A DNA stretch of 57,055 bases from Planctomycetota bacterium (GCA_028278425.1 JANQEJ010000093.1:1-57055), one strand, 5' to 3'. Positions 32,658 through 42,654 are shown, numbered from the stretch's first letter. Numbers and translations are program-made. The notes: generated by a model not told the origin, from the sequence alone.

Positions 32658-35225
32658 ATGAGACGGCTCCTCGCCCTGCTCGCGGGAGTCGCGCTGATCG
32701 CCGGCGCGCTCTGGATGGTCCTCCGCGAGCCCCGAACGACCTCAGGCGTGGGTGCGCCGCCCGACGCGGGGAGCGCGGCCGCTCGCGACGTCGAGCTGAC
32801 GCCGGCGGTCGAGCTGGAAGCGCCGGGGAAGCTCGAGCAGGAAGCGTCCGAGCGCGCTCTTGTCGCTTCCGACGAGCCCGCGGCCGCGGAGGAACCGGAG
32901 TCGACCGAGGACGCGCTCGCGGCGACGATCCACGGCCGCTTCCTCCTGCCCGGCGGGGAGCCCGCGGCCGGCGTGCAGCTCGACGTCCACGGCTGGGGGG
33001 CGAACACGGAGCGCGAGCTGAAGTTCGGCGTGCCGGAGGACTGGGTCGATCCCGCCGGCGAGTCCGGACCCGACGGCAGCTTCGCGTTCCGCTTCGAGCC
33101 GCCGCGCGCGTTCCAGTTCACGCTCGACGCGAAGCTCGACGGTTACTGCGAGACGAGCTGGCGCTGGAGCGAGATCCTCCCGGGCCGATCGATCGACGTC
33201 GGCGACGTCGTGCTCGAGCGCGGCGGCGCGATCGAGGGGCGGATCGTGGACGGTGAGGGGAACCCGCTGCCGGGCGACGGCTGGAGGATCTACGCCGACA
33301 GCACCGAGGCGTCGGCGTCCGGACGCGACTCGACGCGCGTGCGCACCGCGGCGGATCCCGAAACCGGGCGCTTCCGCGTGGAGGGCATGCCGCCGGGGAG
33401 GGCGCGGCTGAAAGCGCACAACCGGATGGCCAATTGGGTCGACGGACCCTCGGTCGCCGTCGTGGGGGGCGAGACGGTCGAGGCGACCATCGTCTACGAC
33501 GGCCCGAGCTTCGCGAACCGCATCACCGTGACGACGTTCTCGCGGCCGTTCTACGTGATGAACGACCCGGACCCCGCGTCGATCAAGCTCTACAGCGGCG
33601 ACGGCGAGGCCCGGGTGGCGAAGAAGATCCCGCAGTCGTCGCAGAGCTACACCTTCGACGACCTGGAGCCCGGCGTCTACACGGTCGAGATCGACGATCC
33701 GAGCTACGAGCTCTGGCGCGAGAGCGGCGTCCGGACGGGCACGGAGGTCCGCGCCCACCTCGTGGGCAACGCCGCGCTTCACCTCGACGTCCGCGACGCG
33801 GAGACCGACGAGCCCGTCGAGCTCTACAAGCTGCGCGTGCGCTTCCGCAAGGTCAGCTTCAGCCCCGCCGAGTTCGAGGTGCACGACGGGTCCGAGCCCC
33901 TGCCCGGGCGCGTCTTCCGCGGGATGTTCCCGGGAAGCTACGCGCTGACGGTGACCGCCGAGGGCTATGGACCGTCCAGGGTCCTCGTCGACGACCTGCT
34001 CGCAGGAGAAACGCGACCGGTTTCCGTTCCGCTCGGAAGCCCGACGTTCGTCGCGGGCACCGTCACGAGCGCGGACCGACCGGCCGCGGGCGCCGAGGTG
34101 CTGCTGCTCCGTCCGGCGGACGTCGACGACTCCGCCGAGAGCCCCATCCTGCGCAGCAACACGATCACGAGCGACGCGAAGCGCCACCGCAGAGAGCTCC
34201 AGGCGGCGTCGGCCGACGCCGAAGGGCGCTTCGAGTTTCCGATCGCGGCCGCGGGCACCTACGTCGTCCACGCGAGCCGGGGGGTGGGGATCGAGGCGGT
34301 CTCCGATCCCTTCCACGTCTCGCTCGGCGGTCGGAAGGAGGTGAGCCTCTCGCTCGTCGCGCCCGGGAAGCTTGTCGGCCGCGTCGTCTCGCCCGCCGGC
34401 GCGTCTCCCAGGGGGCTGCGCGTCTGGGTGCGCCCGGAGAAGCCGGCGGGGTCGGCGCACCTGATGTTCCCGTCGTTCCGAAACGACACCACGGTGCTGG
34501 ACGAAGACGGCGCCTTCGCGACCGGGCCGCTCGCGCCGGGCGACGTCAGCGTCTACCTGTTCCTGCCGGAGCGGTTCTACTCCGGGCTCTCGACGACGGG
34601 TGCGGACCGGCGCCCGGGCGGCGCGATCGAACTCGGTCGCGTGACGATTCCCGAGGGCGAGGTCGTCGAGCGCGACTTTGTTCTTGCCGACGACTTTCCG
34701 GGGAGCGTGCAGGTCACCGCGTTCAGCCACGGCGTTCCGCTCGACGGCGTGCAGGTGGCGCTCGTCTCGGCGGACATGGCGCAGCTCACCGCGACGACCG
34801 GGCCGGACGGTCGCGCGGATCCTATCCCCGCGTTCCCCGGAACGTGGGCGCTGCACGTCAGCGGATCCAACGGCTGGAAGTACCGCCACCCCGAGAGGGT
34901 TGAGGTACGCAGTGGCGAGAGGGTCGAGCTCGACGTCGACGTGGAAGCGACGGAGGCGACCCTCGTGTTCCGAGACGCGATCACGGGGGACCCGCTGGCC
35001 AACAGGCGCATCGGATGTCACGCGTCGATCGAAGACAGGATCATGACGGGGATCCGGTACATCGCGCCGCTCTCGACGGACGGCGACGGGCGGCTGACGC
35101 TCACCCTTTCGCCCGGCGAATACCGCTTCGAGCTCGTCGGCGCCAAGAACGCGGCGAGTGGCAGGCGCGAGGCGACGCTCCGCTGGACGGCGGATGGGCC
35201 CGAGGTGACGGAGTTACACCTCTAG
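32658..35225 (+). CDS. Exported protein with repeated carboxypeptidase-regulatory-like domains
   Basis: An 855-residue protein with an N-terminal anchor or signal (RRLLALLAGVALIAGALWMVL) and a Glu/Ala-rich linker to about residue 90. After that at least seven beta-sandwich repeats follow, each with a V/I-x-G-R/T-V...G-P/A-x-G-x-x-V pattern such as ATIHGRFLLPGGEPAAGVQLDVHG, AIEGRIVDGEGNPLPG, FVAGTVTSADRPAAGAEVLLL and KLVGRVVSPAGASPRGLRV. This is the CarboxypepD_reg fold, used as a surface-exposed scaffold or adhesin. No peptidase domain is present. TATCGT 12 bases before the ATG may be the promoter. Its stop overlaps the convergent inositol-phosphatase-like gene by 12 bases. Confidence 0.8.
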   Translation: MRRLLALLAGVALIAGALWMVLREPRTTSGVGAPPDAGSAAARDVELTPAVELEAPGKLEQEASERALVASDEPAAAEEPESTEDALAATIHGRFLLPGGEPAAGVQLDVHGWGANTERELKFGVPEDWVDPAGESGPDGSFAFRFEPPRAFQFTLDAKLDGYCETSWRWSEILPGRSIDVGDVVLERGGAIEGRIVDGEGNPLPGDGWRIYADSTEASASGRDSTRVRTAADPETGRFRVEGMPPGRARLKAHNRMANWVDGPSVAVVGGETVEATIVYDGPSFANRITVTTFSRPFYVMNDPDPASIKLYSGDGEARVAKKIPQSSQSYTFDDLEPGVYTVEIDDPSYELWRESGVRTGTEVRAHLVGNAALHLDVRDAETDEPVELYKLRVRFRKVSFSPAEFEVHDGSEPLPGRVFRGMFPGSYALTVTAEGYGPSRVLVDDLLAGETRPVSVPLGSPTFVAGTVTSADRPAAGAEVLLLRPADVDDSAESPILRSNTITSDAKRHRRELQAASADAEGRFEFPIAAAGTYVVHASRGVGIEAVSDPFHVSLGGRKEVSLSLVAPGKLVGRVVSPAGASPRGLRVWVRPEKPAGSAHLMFPSFRNDTTVLDEDGAFATGPLAPGDVSVYLFLPERFYSGLSTTGADRRPGGAIELGRVTIPEGEVVERDFVLADDFPGSVQVTAFSHGVPLDGVQVALVSADMAQLTATTGPDGRADPIPAFPGTWALHVSGSNGWKYRHPERVEVRSGERVELDVDVEATEATLVFRDAITGDPLANRRIGCHASIEDRIMTGIRYIAPLSTDGDGRLTLTLSPGEYRFELVGAKNAASGRREATLRWTADGPEVTELHL

Positions 35226-36233
35226 GACCTCGAGCGCCGCGAGCCAGTGCGGTTCGAGCCGCGCGCGCGTCGCCGCGTTCGCGTAGCCGGCGAAGTGGAC
35301 CGGCGTCTCCGCGTCCATGGGGAAGTCGAGCTCCGCGCCGTCGGCCGCGGAGAGCGATGCCCCCGCCGCCGCGGCGCACACGAGCGCGCCGCCGACGTCG
35401 TACGGCTTCGAGGTGACGGTCGTCGTTCCCTGGCGCTCCGCCACCAGCGCGCGCGGGTCGACGATCATGCGATAGGTGCCGAGCGCGAGCAGCGCGAGCT
35501 GGCCGGCGTTGGAGATGTACTGGTCGTCGAAGCAGTGGCGCGCGTCGGCGCCCTCGCGCTCCTCCAGCCGCGCGAAGAACGCGGCTTCGACCGCCGCGAT
35601 CGCCGGCCGCTGGTCGGGCTTGTAGCGGAAGACCGGGAAGTAGCCGTGGTCCGCGCGGTCGTCGGCGTCGGCGACGAGGTCGCGCTCCGCGCGTGGCTCC
35701 CCCGTAGCGAGGTCGCGCTCGTCGTAGCGGCACGGCCCGCCGCGCGGCGCCGCGAGGACGCGGTACGCGGCGGCGAGCGGCGTCGGGATCTCGGCGACGA
35801 TGCCGCCGGTCAGCTCGCCGTATCGCGGAACGCCCGCGCCGGGCGGCGCGAAGGAGACGACGGTCCACGCGGAGCGCAGAGCGGCCATGAGGTTGCGCGT
35901 GCCGTCGACGGGGTCGATCGCGATGCGCGGGCCGCCGTGGTCGAAGCCGTCGAGCTCGGCCGCCGCGCCGTCCGGTCCGGGTCCGGCGTGGCGCCAGCCC
36001 GCGTCCTCGGTGAGGAGCGAGAGCGGGCCGGCGGCCGCGGTCTCGCGGAGCCAGGCGGTGAGGAGCTCCTCGCTCGGAAGGTCGAGCCCGTAGGTGACGT
36101 CGCCGGCGCCCTCGCCGGCCGGGCGCGCGAGCTCCTCGGGAGCGCGCTCCAACAGAGCGCCGCGCGTCGTTTCGCGGATGCGGTCGCAGAGCGCGCGCAG
36201 CTCCGGCTCCCAGGACTGCCAGTCCGGGCGCAC
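35214..36233 (-). CDS. Inositol monophosphatase-family protein
   Basis: A 339-residue Mg-dependent phosphatase-fold protein. The key motifs are RIAIDPVDGTRNL (D-P-x-D-G-T, 107-112) and, near the C-terminus, SKPYDVGGALVCAAAAGASLSAADG, in which the usual W-D-x-A-A-G reads Y-D-V-G-G. A first-motif acid is supplied by LLTEDAGW. Members hydrolyse inositol phosphate, fructose bisphosphate or 3'-phosphoadenosine phosphates; the substrate is not clear. The GTG start is one base after the DUF2203 stop, so it is translationally coupled to that gene. Confidence 0.82.
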   Translation of the reverse strand: MRPDWQSWEPELRALCDRIRETTRGALLERAPEELARPAGEGAGDVTYGLDLPSEELLTAWLRETAAAGPLSLLTEDAGWRHAGPGPDGAAAELDGFDHGGPRIAIDPVDGTRNLMAALRSAWTVVSFAPPGAGVPRYGELTGGIVAEIPTPLAAAYRVLAAPRGGPCRYDERDLATGEPRAERDLVADADDRADHGYFPVFRYKPDQRPAIAAVEAAFFARLEEREGADARHCFDDQYISNAGQLALLALGTYRMIVDPRALVAERQGTTTVTSKPYDVGGALVCAAAAGASLSAADGAELDFPMDAETPVHFAGYANAATRARLEPHWLAALEVLEV

Positions 36234-36234
36234 G

Positions 36235-36645
36235 TCAGACCGGCTCGCGGTCGGCGAAGCCCTCGTCGATGTGGTGCCAGTGGTCGACGCGCGTCTCGCC
36301 GCGCTGCCAGCACCAGAGGATCAGGTGTCCGTCGCGCACGCCGTAGAAGTCGACCAGCCCGGGATCGACGCCCTTGAGCTGCCCGCCGAGCTCGCCGATC
36401 TTGCGCGTGCAGCCTTCGAACTCGCCCTGGAGACGCTTCATCTCCTCGAGGTGGCTCACGAGCTCGAGGTGGTCGGGGTTGTCGGTCTCGCGGACCTTCT
36501 CGCCCCAGATCAGCTCGAGCGCGTTGATGCGGAGGTGCACCGTCTTGGTCGCCTCCTTGAGCTCGTCCATGCGCGCGAAGATGCGCTCGAGGTCGCCGAT
36601 CAGCTCGTTGACCTCCTCGAGCTCGTAGACGCGCGGCCCGACCAT
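36235..36645 (-). CDS. DUF2203 family protein
   Basis: A 136-residue protein: an N-terminal helical part (YELEEVNELIGDLERIFARMDELKEA, about 6-75) and the family's C-terminal signature LKGVDPGLVDFYG then DGHLILWCWQRGETRVDHWHHIDEGFADREP. DUF2203 proteins have no assigned function. The start is strongly placed: TACAAT lies 6 bases before the ATG. It is the first gene of a two-gene unit with the inositol-phosphatase-like gene and is divergent from trxB. Confidence 0.85.
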   Translation of the reverse strand: MVGPRVYELEEVNELIGDLERIFARMDELKEATKTVHLRINALELIWGEKVRETDNPDHLELVSHLEEMKRLQGEFEGCTRKIGELGGQLKGVDPGLVDFYGVRDGHLILWCWQRGETRVDHWHHIDEGFADREPV

Positions 36646-36651
36646 CGGCGC

Positions 36652-36697
36652 ATTGTAGGGGGTCGGCTTGTGATGCCCGACGCGAAAAAACTAGACT
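36652..36697. promoter_or_regulatory. Pair of divergent leaderless promoters (TACAAT minus, TAGACT plus)
   Basis: TACAAT on the minus strand (36652-36657) lies 6 bases before the DUF2203 ATG 36645. TAGACT on the plus strand (36692-36697) lies 6 bases before the trxB ATG 36704. A TTGTGA at 36668-36673 is 18 bases before TAGACT and may be its -35 box. Transcription would start at or next to each ATG. Confidence 0.55.
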
Positions 36698-36703
36698 GTC
36701 GCG

Positions 36704-37639
36704 ATGAGCGAGACACGCGACGTCGTCATCATCGGGTCCGGACCCGCGGGCTACACCGCCGCGCTCTACACCGCGCGCGCGAACCTGAATCCGCTGGTGA
36801 TCGAAGGCATGCAGCCCGGCGGGCAGCTCACCATCACGAGCGACGTCGAGAACTATCCGGGCTATCCCGAGGGCGTGCTCGGTCCGAAGATGATGGAGGA
36901 CTTCCGCGCGCAGGCCGAGCGCTTCGGCACCGAGGTCAAGTTCGGGATGGTGACCGAGGTCGACTTCTCGTCGCGCCCCTTCACCGTCAAGACGGAATTC
37001 GACACGTTCCAGGCCAAGACCGTCATCATCTCGACGGGCGCGAGCGCGCGGCTGCTCGGGCTGGAGAAGGAGTCGAAGCTCATGGCGTCGGGCGGCGGCG
37101 TGTCCGCCTGCGCGACCTGCGACGGGGCCTTCTTCCCCGACAAGGACGTCGTGGTCGTGGGCGGCGGCGACTCGGCGATGGAGGAGGCGAACTTCCTGAC
37201 GCGCTACGCGTCCAAGGTCACGCTCGTCCACCGCCGGCCGGTGTTCCGCGCGTCGAAGATCATGCTCGACCGCACCGAGAAGAACGAGAAGATCGAGTTC
37301 CTCATCCCGCGGACCGTCGAGGACATCCTGATCGGCGACGACGACAAGATCCGCGGCGTCGTGCTCAACGATCCGAGCAGCGGCGAAACGATGGAGTTTC
37401 CCTGTCAGGGGCTCTTCGTCGCGATCGGACACGTGCCCAACTCGAAGATCTTCGAAGGCAAGATCGACATGGACGACGCGGGCTACATCCAGGTCCGGAA
37501 CGGGACCTTCACCTCGGTCGAGGGCGTCTTCGCCGCCGGCGACATCTGCGACAAGAAGTACCGCCAGGCCGTGACGGCCGCGGGCATGGGCTGCATGGCC
37601 GCGATCGACGCCGAGCGCTGGCTCGAGGCGCAGGAGTAA
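36704..37639 (+). CDS. trxB: Thioredoxin reductase
   Basis: A 311-residue low-molecular-weight flavoprotein that passes electrons from NADPH to thioredoxin. The FAD-binding element is [21 protein letters not shown], the redox disulfide is C-A-T-C (136-139), the NADPH-binding element is [17 protein letters not shown], and the C-terminal FAD element is [24 protein letters not shown]. All catalytic residues are present. No thioredoxin gene is adjacent. The TAGACT box six bases before the ATG indicates a leaderless mRNA. The 27 bases after the stop carry GGGG-CTCTA-CCCC, a weak hairpin towards the convergent pilin-like gene. Confidence 0.97.
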   Translation: MSETRDVVIIGSGPAGYTAALYTARANLNPLVIEGMQPGGQLTITSDVENYPGYPEGVLGPKMMEDFRAQAERFGTEVKFGMVTEVDFSSRPFTVKTEFDTFQAKTVIISTGASARLLGLEKESKLMASGGGVSACATCDGAFFPDKDVVVVGGGDSAMEEANFLTRYASKVTLVHRRPVFRASKIMLDRTEKNEKIEFLIPRTVEDILIGDDDKIRGVVLNDPSSGETMEFPCQGLFVAIGHVPNSKIFEGKIDMDDAGYIQVRNGTFTSVEGVFAAGDICDKKYRQAVTAAGMGCMAAIDAERWLEAQE

Positions 37640-37666
37640 CCGCGGGGCTCTACCCCGGCCCGTCGC

Positions 37667-40045
37667 TCACAGGATGTTGGCGGTCGGGTTCCAGAGCGTC
37701 CGCTTGAGCTGGACCTGGAACGGGTTCTTGACGTTGAGCATGTCCTTGACGCGCACGTCGTAGTTGAGCTGCAGGCCGATCGCGTAGTTCGATATCGGAC
37801 TGTGCGGCGCGATGTCCCAGTAATCGAGGAAGCCGGGCACGAGCATGCCGAGGTCGGCGCAGACGATCGAGCCGTTCAGGATCATGCGGCCCCACATCGG
37901 AGTGATGCGGCTCACCAGCGTGAAGATCGCGTTGTTCGTGTAGAGAAGACCGTCGATGCCCATCGGCTTGCCCCACGGGCGGTTGTCCTCGAAGTACTCG
38001 ATGGAGAGCTTGTACAGGTCGTCGCCGATCCAGCCGGAGTTCGGAACGACCTGGCTGATGACGGCCCTGGGCGTTCCGTCGACGTTGTAGAGCAGTGGAT
38101 CGCCCGGGTCGTCGGGATCGGCGAACGTCAAGAGGCTCGCATCCCAGAAGATCGCCACCTCGGCGTCGCCGCGCCAGGTACCCGTCGACGCGTCGTAGTA
38201 GATGTTGCCCTTGTTGTAGACGGGAACGGTGTCGCCCGGGCCGAAGTGGTAGTAACGCGGAACGTAGTCCGGGCCGGCGTAGTTCGGGTTGACGAGGGTC
38301 CAGGTCGAAGGATCCAGATCAGCCTGTCCCTGCGCGCCGGGAAGCGTCGGCTGCGTCTTCGCCCACTCCGCGCGGTTGAAGATCGCCATCTCGCCGAGCG
38401 AGAAGTTCCAGTCATCGTCGACGTCGCCGGAGACGTAGTCGTACTTTTCCGGGTTCTCCCAGGTCCAGTCCGGTTGCAGGCGGCCGGGCGTCAGGTAGTC
38501 GCCGATCAGCATGTTGCCGCCCGCCGCGATACCGAGCGCGTTCTTCGTGCCGTCCTGCGCGACGCCGAACGTGCGGGGTCCGGTCGGGTTGGACGGATCG
38601 TCGGTCTCGAGGACGACCTTGCCGTCCAGGTACTCGAGGTCGGTCGGGATGTAGACGTTCCCGCGCACGATCAGAGAACCCTCGCCCTTGACGTAGCCGT
38701 TGATGATCAGGTCGCCGTCGATCGCCACCGTGCCGTCGATCGTGATCGGATTGGCCTCGGTCCCTGACAGGATCAGGTTCCCGTCCAGGGTCTGCTGCAC
38801 GCTCGGCGTGTTTCCGACGAAGAGCGCGCTTGCGTACTCGGCCACGGTGTCCACGGAGTCCCCGTGGGGCACGTGGGTGATGATCCCCGCGGTAATCGCG
38901 CCCTCGGCGGCCAGCGAGGCGGCATGGAACTCGAAGTCGTCGACGACCTTGTTGCCGGCGCCCGTTGCATCGGGCAGCCCGGTGACCGGGTCGATGCCGC
39001 CGTCGTCAGGGATCGGGGCGGGGAAGCTCGTCGGCAGGTTGCCGTCGACCATCTCGGCGTACTCGGTCGGGTAGCCGAGATAGAGGTTCTCCAGCGCATC
39101 CGGCGGATCCCCGGCCGGCGAGAACGGGTCGATCATGAGGTCGCCCATGAAGTCCTCTTCGAGCTTTCCCGTGCTCGAGTCGAACTGATAGCCCTGGAAG
39201 CTCAGCTCGTTCCAGTCGGTGAGCGGAATGCCGTCTTGATCGGTGATGGTTCCACGGGCATAGAGAGTCCCGGCGATGAACGAGTCGGCGTCGAAGTCGT
39301 TGATCGCCGGGTTGATCTCCAAGTCATGACGGATCATCAACGTCTCTAGCGCGCCGACCTTGACGCGGTCGAAGCTGTCGTACAGCGACGAGTCGGTGTT
39401 GTAGTAGCGGTCGACCGAATCGACGTTCGTGTGGCAGAAGATGCAGTTGACGTTGTTGGCGAGCACCGCGAAGTCGAAACCCGCGAACTCCTCCGGCTCC
39501 ACCGTGTACACCTGCTGCACGGCGCGGTTCAGGACCGGGTTGACCAGGCCGGCACCGCGGTTGGTCGACGCCGAGACCGTGAGGTAGAGCTGCGTCGAGT
39601 CCAGCTCGTCGCGCCGCACGATCTGCATCGCGTCGACGTTGACGTCGTTGAAGACGATGCGCCCGTTCTTATTGGGCAGGTCGACGAGCGCGGTCAGGTC
39701 CGTTCCGTCGTCCGGCTCGGGCGGCCCCCCGACGCCGCTGTCGGGGATGCCGAGCGTGTCGAGGTAGGTGCGGAAGGAGCCGATCGTCCCGGCGGCGCCC
39801 CCCTGTTCGTCCAGATAGCCCGACCAGAGATCCTCGGTGGCCAGCATGGCGACGCTCTCGACGGCGCTGGAGAGCTTGTGGTCGTCCCCCTGGTGGTTGA
39901 CGGTGCGCTTGGTTGAGAGGCCCGACGTCAAGAGCGCGAGCGCGAAGATCGAAAGCCCGGCCACCACGAGCAGCGTGGGGATCATCGCGATGCCCCGCCG
40001 CTCCCAACGAGCCGCCGCGCGGCCCGTCCCGATTCGTTCCCACAT
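37667..40045 (-). CDS. PilX-like pseudopilin with CXXCH motif (copy 1)
   Basis: A 792-residue protein with a type IV pilin-like N-terminus: a basic leader ending RRG (Gly18), then IAMIPTLLVVAGLSIFALALLTSGLS as the membrane helix. This is followed by a large extracytoplasmic body like PilX/agglutinin-type minor pilins (GSLIVRGNVYIPTDLEYLDG, GLLYTNNAIFTLVSR, NGSIVCADLGMLVPG). Residues 201-205 read C-I-F-C-H, a c-type heme attachment motif, in LANNVNCIFCHTNVDSVDRY. It is the downstream copy of a tandem pair with 40153-42540. AAGGGGA precedes the ATG. It may be an assembly or tip protein of a pilus; heme binding is unproven. Confidence 0.75.
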   Translation of the reverse strand: MWERIGTGRAAARWERRGIAMIPTLLVVAGLSIFALALLTSGLSTKRTVNHQGDDHKLSSAVESVAMLATEDLWSGYLDEQGGAAGTIGSFRTYLDTLGIPDSGVGGPPEPDDGTDLTALVDLPNKNGRIVFNDVNVDAMQIVRRDELDSTQLYLTVSASTNRGAGLVNPVLNRAVQQVYTVEPEEFAGFDFAVLANNVNCIFCHTNVDSVDRYYNTDSSLYDSFDRVKVGALETLMIRHDLEINPAINDFDADSFIAGTLYARGTITDQDGIPLTDWNELSFQGYQFDSSTGKLEEDFMGDLMIDPFSPAGDPPDALENLYLGYPTEYAEMVDGNLPTSFPAPIPDDGGIDPVTGLPDATGAGNKVVDDFEFHAASLAAEGAITAGIITHVPHGDSVDTVAEYASALFVGNTPSVQQTLDGNLILSGTEANPITIDGTVAIDGDLIINGYVKGEGSLIVRGNVYIPTDLEYLDGKVVLETDDPSNPTGPRTFGVAQDGTKNALGIAAGGNMLIGDYLTPGRLQPDWTWENPEKYDYVSGDVDDDWNFSLGEMAIFNRAEWAKTQPTLPGAQGQADLDPSTWTLVNPNYAGPDYVPRYYHFGPGDTVPVYNKGNIYYDASTGTWRGDAEVAIFWDASLLTFADPDDPGDPLLYNVDGTPRAVISQVVPNSGWIGDDLYKLSIEYFEDNRPWGKPMGIDGLLYTNNAIFTLVSRITPMWGRMILNGSIVCADLGMLVPGFLDYWDIAPHSPISNYAIGLQLNYDVRVKDMLNVKNPFQVQLKRTLWNPTANIL

Positions 40046-40152
40046 GATCCGTCCCCTTGGATCCGGTTCGTTGCTTTTCTTCCTTTGGTGTCTCCTCCTT
40101 TGTTCGGGTCTCTCCCTCTCGTGTTCTTCTCTCGCTCAGCTCATCGTCGCAC

Positions 40153-42540
40153 CTAGAGAATGTTGGCCGTCGGGTTCCAGAGCGTGCGCTTGAGCTGCAC
40201 CTGGAACGGGTTCTTGACGTTGAGCATCTTCTTCACCCGCTGGTCGTAGTTGAGCTGCAGTCCGATCGCCCAGACCGACAGCGGGCTCGAGTTCCCCAGC
40301 AGCCCGGCCCAGTCGACGTGGCCCGGGACGAGCATGCCGAGGTCGGCCGAGACGATCGAGCCGTTGAGCACCATGCGCCCGAGCATCGGCGTCGACCTGG
40401 CGACGAGCGTGAAGATCGCGTTGTTGGTGTAGAGCAGCCCGTCGATCGCCATCGGTGCTCCGAAAGGACGGTTGTCCTCGAAGAACTCGATCGACGCCTT
40501 GTAGAGGCTGTCGTCGATCCACTGCGCTTCCGGAGCGATCTTCGAGAGCACCGCCCGCGGCGTGCCGTCCGGGTTGTACAGGATGGGATCGCCCAGGTTG
40601 TCGGGGTCCGAGAACGTGACCTTCGACGGATCCCAGAAGGTGGAGGTGTCCTTGCCACGCCAGGTCATCGCGACCGGGTCGTAGTAGATGTCGCCCTTGT
40701 TGTAGACCGGGACCATGTCGCCCGGGCCGTAGTGGTAGTACCGCGGCACGTAGTCGGGTCCGGCGTAGTTCGGATTCGGCATCAGCCACGTCGACGGATC
40801 CATGTCGGCCTGGCCCGGGAAGGCGGGCAGCGTCGGCTGCGTCTTGGCCCACTCCGCGCGGTTGAAGATCGCCATCTCCGCGAGCGAGAAGGTCCAGTCG
40901 TCGTCGATGTCTCCCGTCACGTAGTCGAACTTGCCCGGCACGACGGAGGATCCGTCCGGTTGGAGCGTGCTGGGGGTGAGGTAGTCGCCGATCAGCATGT
41001 TCCCGCCCGCGGCCAGCCCCAGGGCGTTCTTCGTTCCGTCCTGCGCGACGCCGAACGTGCGCGGGCCGGTGGGGTTGTCGGGGTCGTCCGTCGCGAGCAC
41101 GACCTTGCCGTCGAGGTATTCGAGGTCGGTCGGGACGTAGACGTTGCCGCGCACGATGAGCGAGCCCTCGCCCTTGACGTACCCGTTGATGATCAGATCG
41201 CCGTCGACCGCGACGGTGCCGTCGATGGTGATCGGATTGGTCGCGGTTCCGGTCAGGATCAGGTTTCCGTCCACCGTCTGCTGAACGCTGGGCGTGTTGC
41301 CGACCGTGAGCGCGGCTGCATACTCCGCGACGGTGTCGATGTCCTGTCCGTCCGGCACGAGCGTGATGATGCCCGCGGTGATCGCGCCCTCGGCCTTGAG
41401 CGAGGCGGCGTAGAACTCGTTGTCGTCGACGACCTTGTTGTCCGCTCCCGTGTTGTCGGGCAGGCCGGTCAGCGGATCGATGCCCCCGTCGTCCGGAATC
41501 GGCGCGGGGAAGCCGACCGGGAGGTTGCCGTCGACCATGTCGTTGTAGGCCTCCGGGTAGCCGAGATAGAGGTTTTCCAGGGCATCCGGCGGATCGCCGG
41601 CGGGAACGAACGGCGTCGTCTCGAGGTCGCCCCAGGCGTCCTCGATCAGAAGGCCCGTCGTGTCGTCGAAGCGGTACCCGAGGAAGCTCAGGTCGCTGAA
41701 GTCCGCGATCGGAAGGCCGTCGTGGTCGGTGAGCGTGCCGCGCGCGTACACCGTGCCCGCGACGAAGGAGTCCGCGTCGGCGTCGTTGACGAACCACCAG
41801 TTCCCGTCCAGGTTGTGGCGGATCATCAGCGTCTCCAGCGAGCCGACCTTGACGCGCTCGAACGTGTCCCACTTGGCGGGGTCGGTGTTGAAGTACCGAT
41901 CGACCGAGTCGACGTTCGTGTGGCAGAAGATGCAGTTGATGTTGTTGGCCAGCATCGCGAACTCGAAGCCGGCGAACTCCTCGGGCTCGACGGTGTAGAC
42001 GAGCTGCACCGCGCGGTTCAGGACCGGGTTGACCAGTCCGCCGCCGCGGTTCGTCTGCGCGGAGACTGTCAGGTAGAGCTGCGTCGAGTCCCCGACGTCT
42101 CGGCGGACCACCTGGACGGTGTCGACGACGACGTCGTTGAACTCGAACTTGCCGTCCTTCTTGGGGAGCTTCGACAGGTTCAGCAGGCTGACGCCGTCCT
42201 TGGGGTCCGGCGCTCCGCCGACGCCGCTGTCCTCGATGCCGAGCCCCGTCAGGTAGAAGCGGAACGAGTCGATGCTGCCGGCGGCGCCACCCTGGGTGTT
42301 GAGGTAGCCGGACCACAAGACCTCCGTGGCGAGCGCGGCCACGCTCTCGACCGAGCTGGAGAGCTTGTAGTCGTCGGCCTGATGGTTGACCGTGCGCTTC
42401 GCGGACAACCCCGCCGTGAGCAGGGCGAGCGCGAAGATCGACAGCCCGGCGACGACGAGCAGCGTCGGGATCATCGCGACCCCCCGCCGCCGGCGACGCG
42501 CGCCGAAATCCGTATCAAGGTCCCCATGGATGCGCCACAT
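40153..42540 (-). CDS. PilX-like pseudopilin with CXXCH motif (copy 2)
   Basis: A 795-residue protein from ATG 42540, placed by alignment with copy 1 (both begin M-W) and a GGAGGGG just upstream; ATG 42558 is an alternative. It runs parallel to the downstream gene: RRGVAMIPTLLVVAGLSIFALALLTAG, CIFCHTNVDSVDRYFNTD, the RGNVYVPTDLEYLDG and NPFQVQLKRTLWNPTANIL ends are nearly identical, while inner segments differ. The two are clear tandem duplicates, separated by 107 bases. The shared C-x-x-C-H is not broken by the divergence, which suggests selection. It belongs to the same minus-strand unit as the PilW- and PilV-like genes. Confidence 0.75.
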   Translation of the reverse strand: MWRIHGDLDTDFGARRRRRGVAMIPTLLVVAGLSIFALALLTAGLSAKRTVNHQADDYKLSSSVESVAALATEVLWSGYLNTQGGAAGSIDSFRFYLTGLGIEDSGVGGAPDPKDGVSLLNLSKLPKKDGKFEFNDVVVDTVQVVRRDVGDSTQLYLTVSAQTNRGGGLVNPVLNRAVQLVYTVEPEEFAGFEFAMLANNINCIFCHTNVDSVDRYFNTDPAKWDTFERVKVGSLETLMIRHNLDGNWWFVNDADADSFVAGTVYARGTLTDHDGLPIADFSDLSFLGYRFDDTTGLLIEDAWGDLETTPFVPAGDPPDALENLYLGYPEAYNDMVDGNLPVGFPAPIPDDGGIDPLTGLPDNTGADNKVVDDNEFYAASLKAEGAITAGIITLVPDGQDIDTVAEYAAALTVGNTPSVQQTVDGNLILTGTATNPITIDGTVAVDGDLIINGYVKGEGSLIVRGNVYVPTDLEYLDGKVVLATDDPDNPTGPRTFGVAQDGTKNALGLAAGGNMLIGDYLTPSTLQPDGSSVVPGKFDYVTGDIDDDWTFSLAEMAIFNRAEWAKTQPTLPAFPGQADMDPSTWLMPNPNYAGPDYVPRYYHYGPGDMVPVYNKGDIYYDPVAMTWRGKDTSTFWDPSKVTFSDPDNLGDPILYNPDGTPRAVLSKIAPEAQWIDDSLYKASIEFFEDNRPFGAPMAIDGLLYTNNAIFTLVARSTPMLGRMVLNGSIVSADLGMLVPGHVDWAGLLGNSSPLSVWAIGLQLNYDQRVKKMLNVKNPFQVQLKRTLWNPTANIL

Positions 42541-42654
42541 CTTCCCCTCCATCTCCATCTTCCTCTCCGTCTCCCCCGAGACAGTCGTGCCGAGATCAGG
42601 CTGTTCGTCGTCCTCCCGGGGTGTTCGTGTTCAGTTGCATGACGGTCGTCGCGC

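Noticed and set aside
40057..42642. 861-codon + strand open frame opposite the second PilX-like gene
   Set aside because: Arg/Val/Asp/Glu-rich reading of the complementary strand with no domain or signal; the minus-strand gene has clear homology to its tandem copy.
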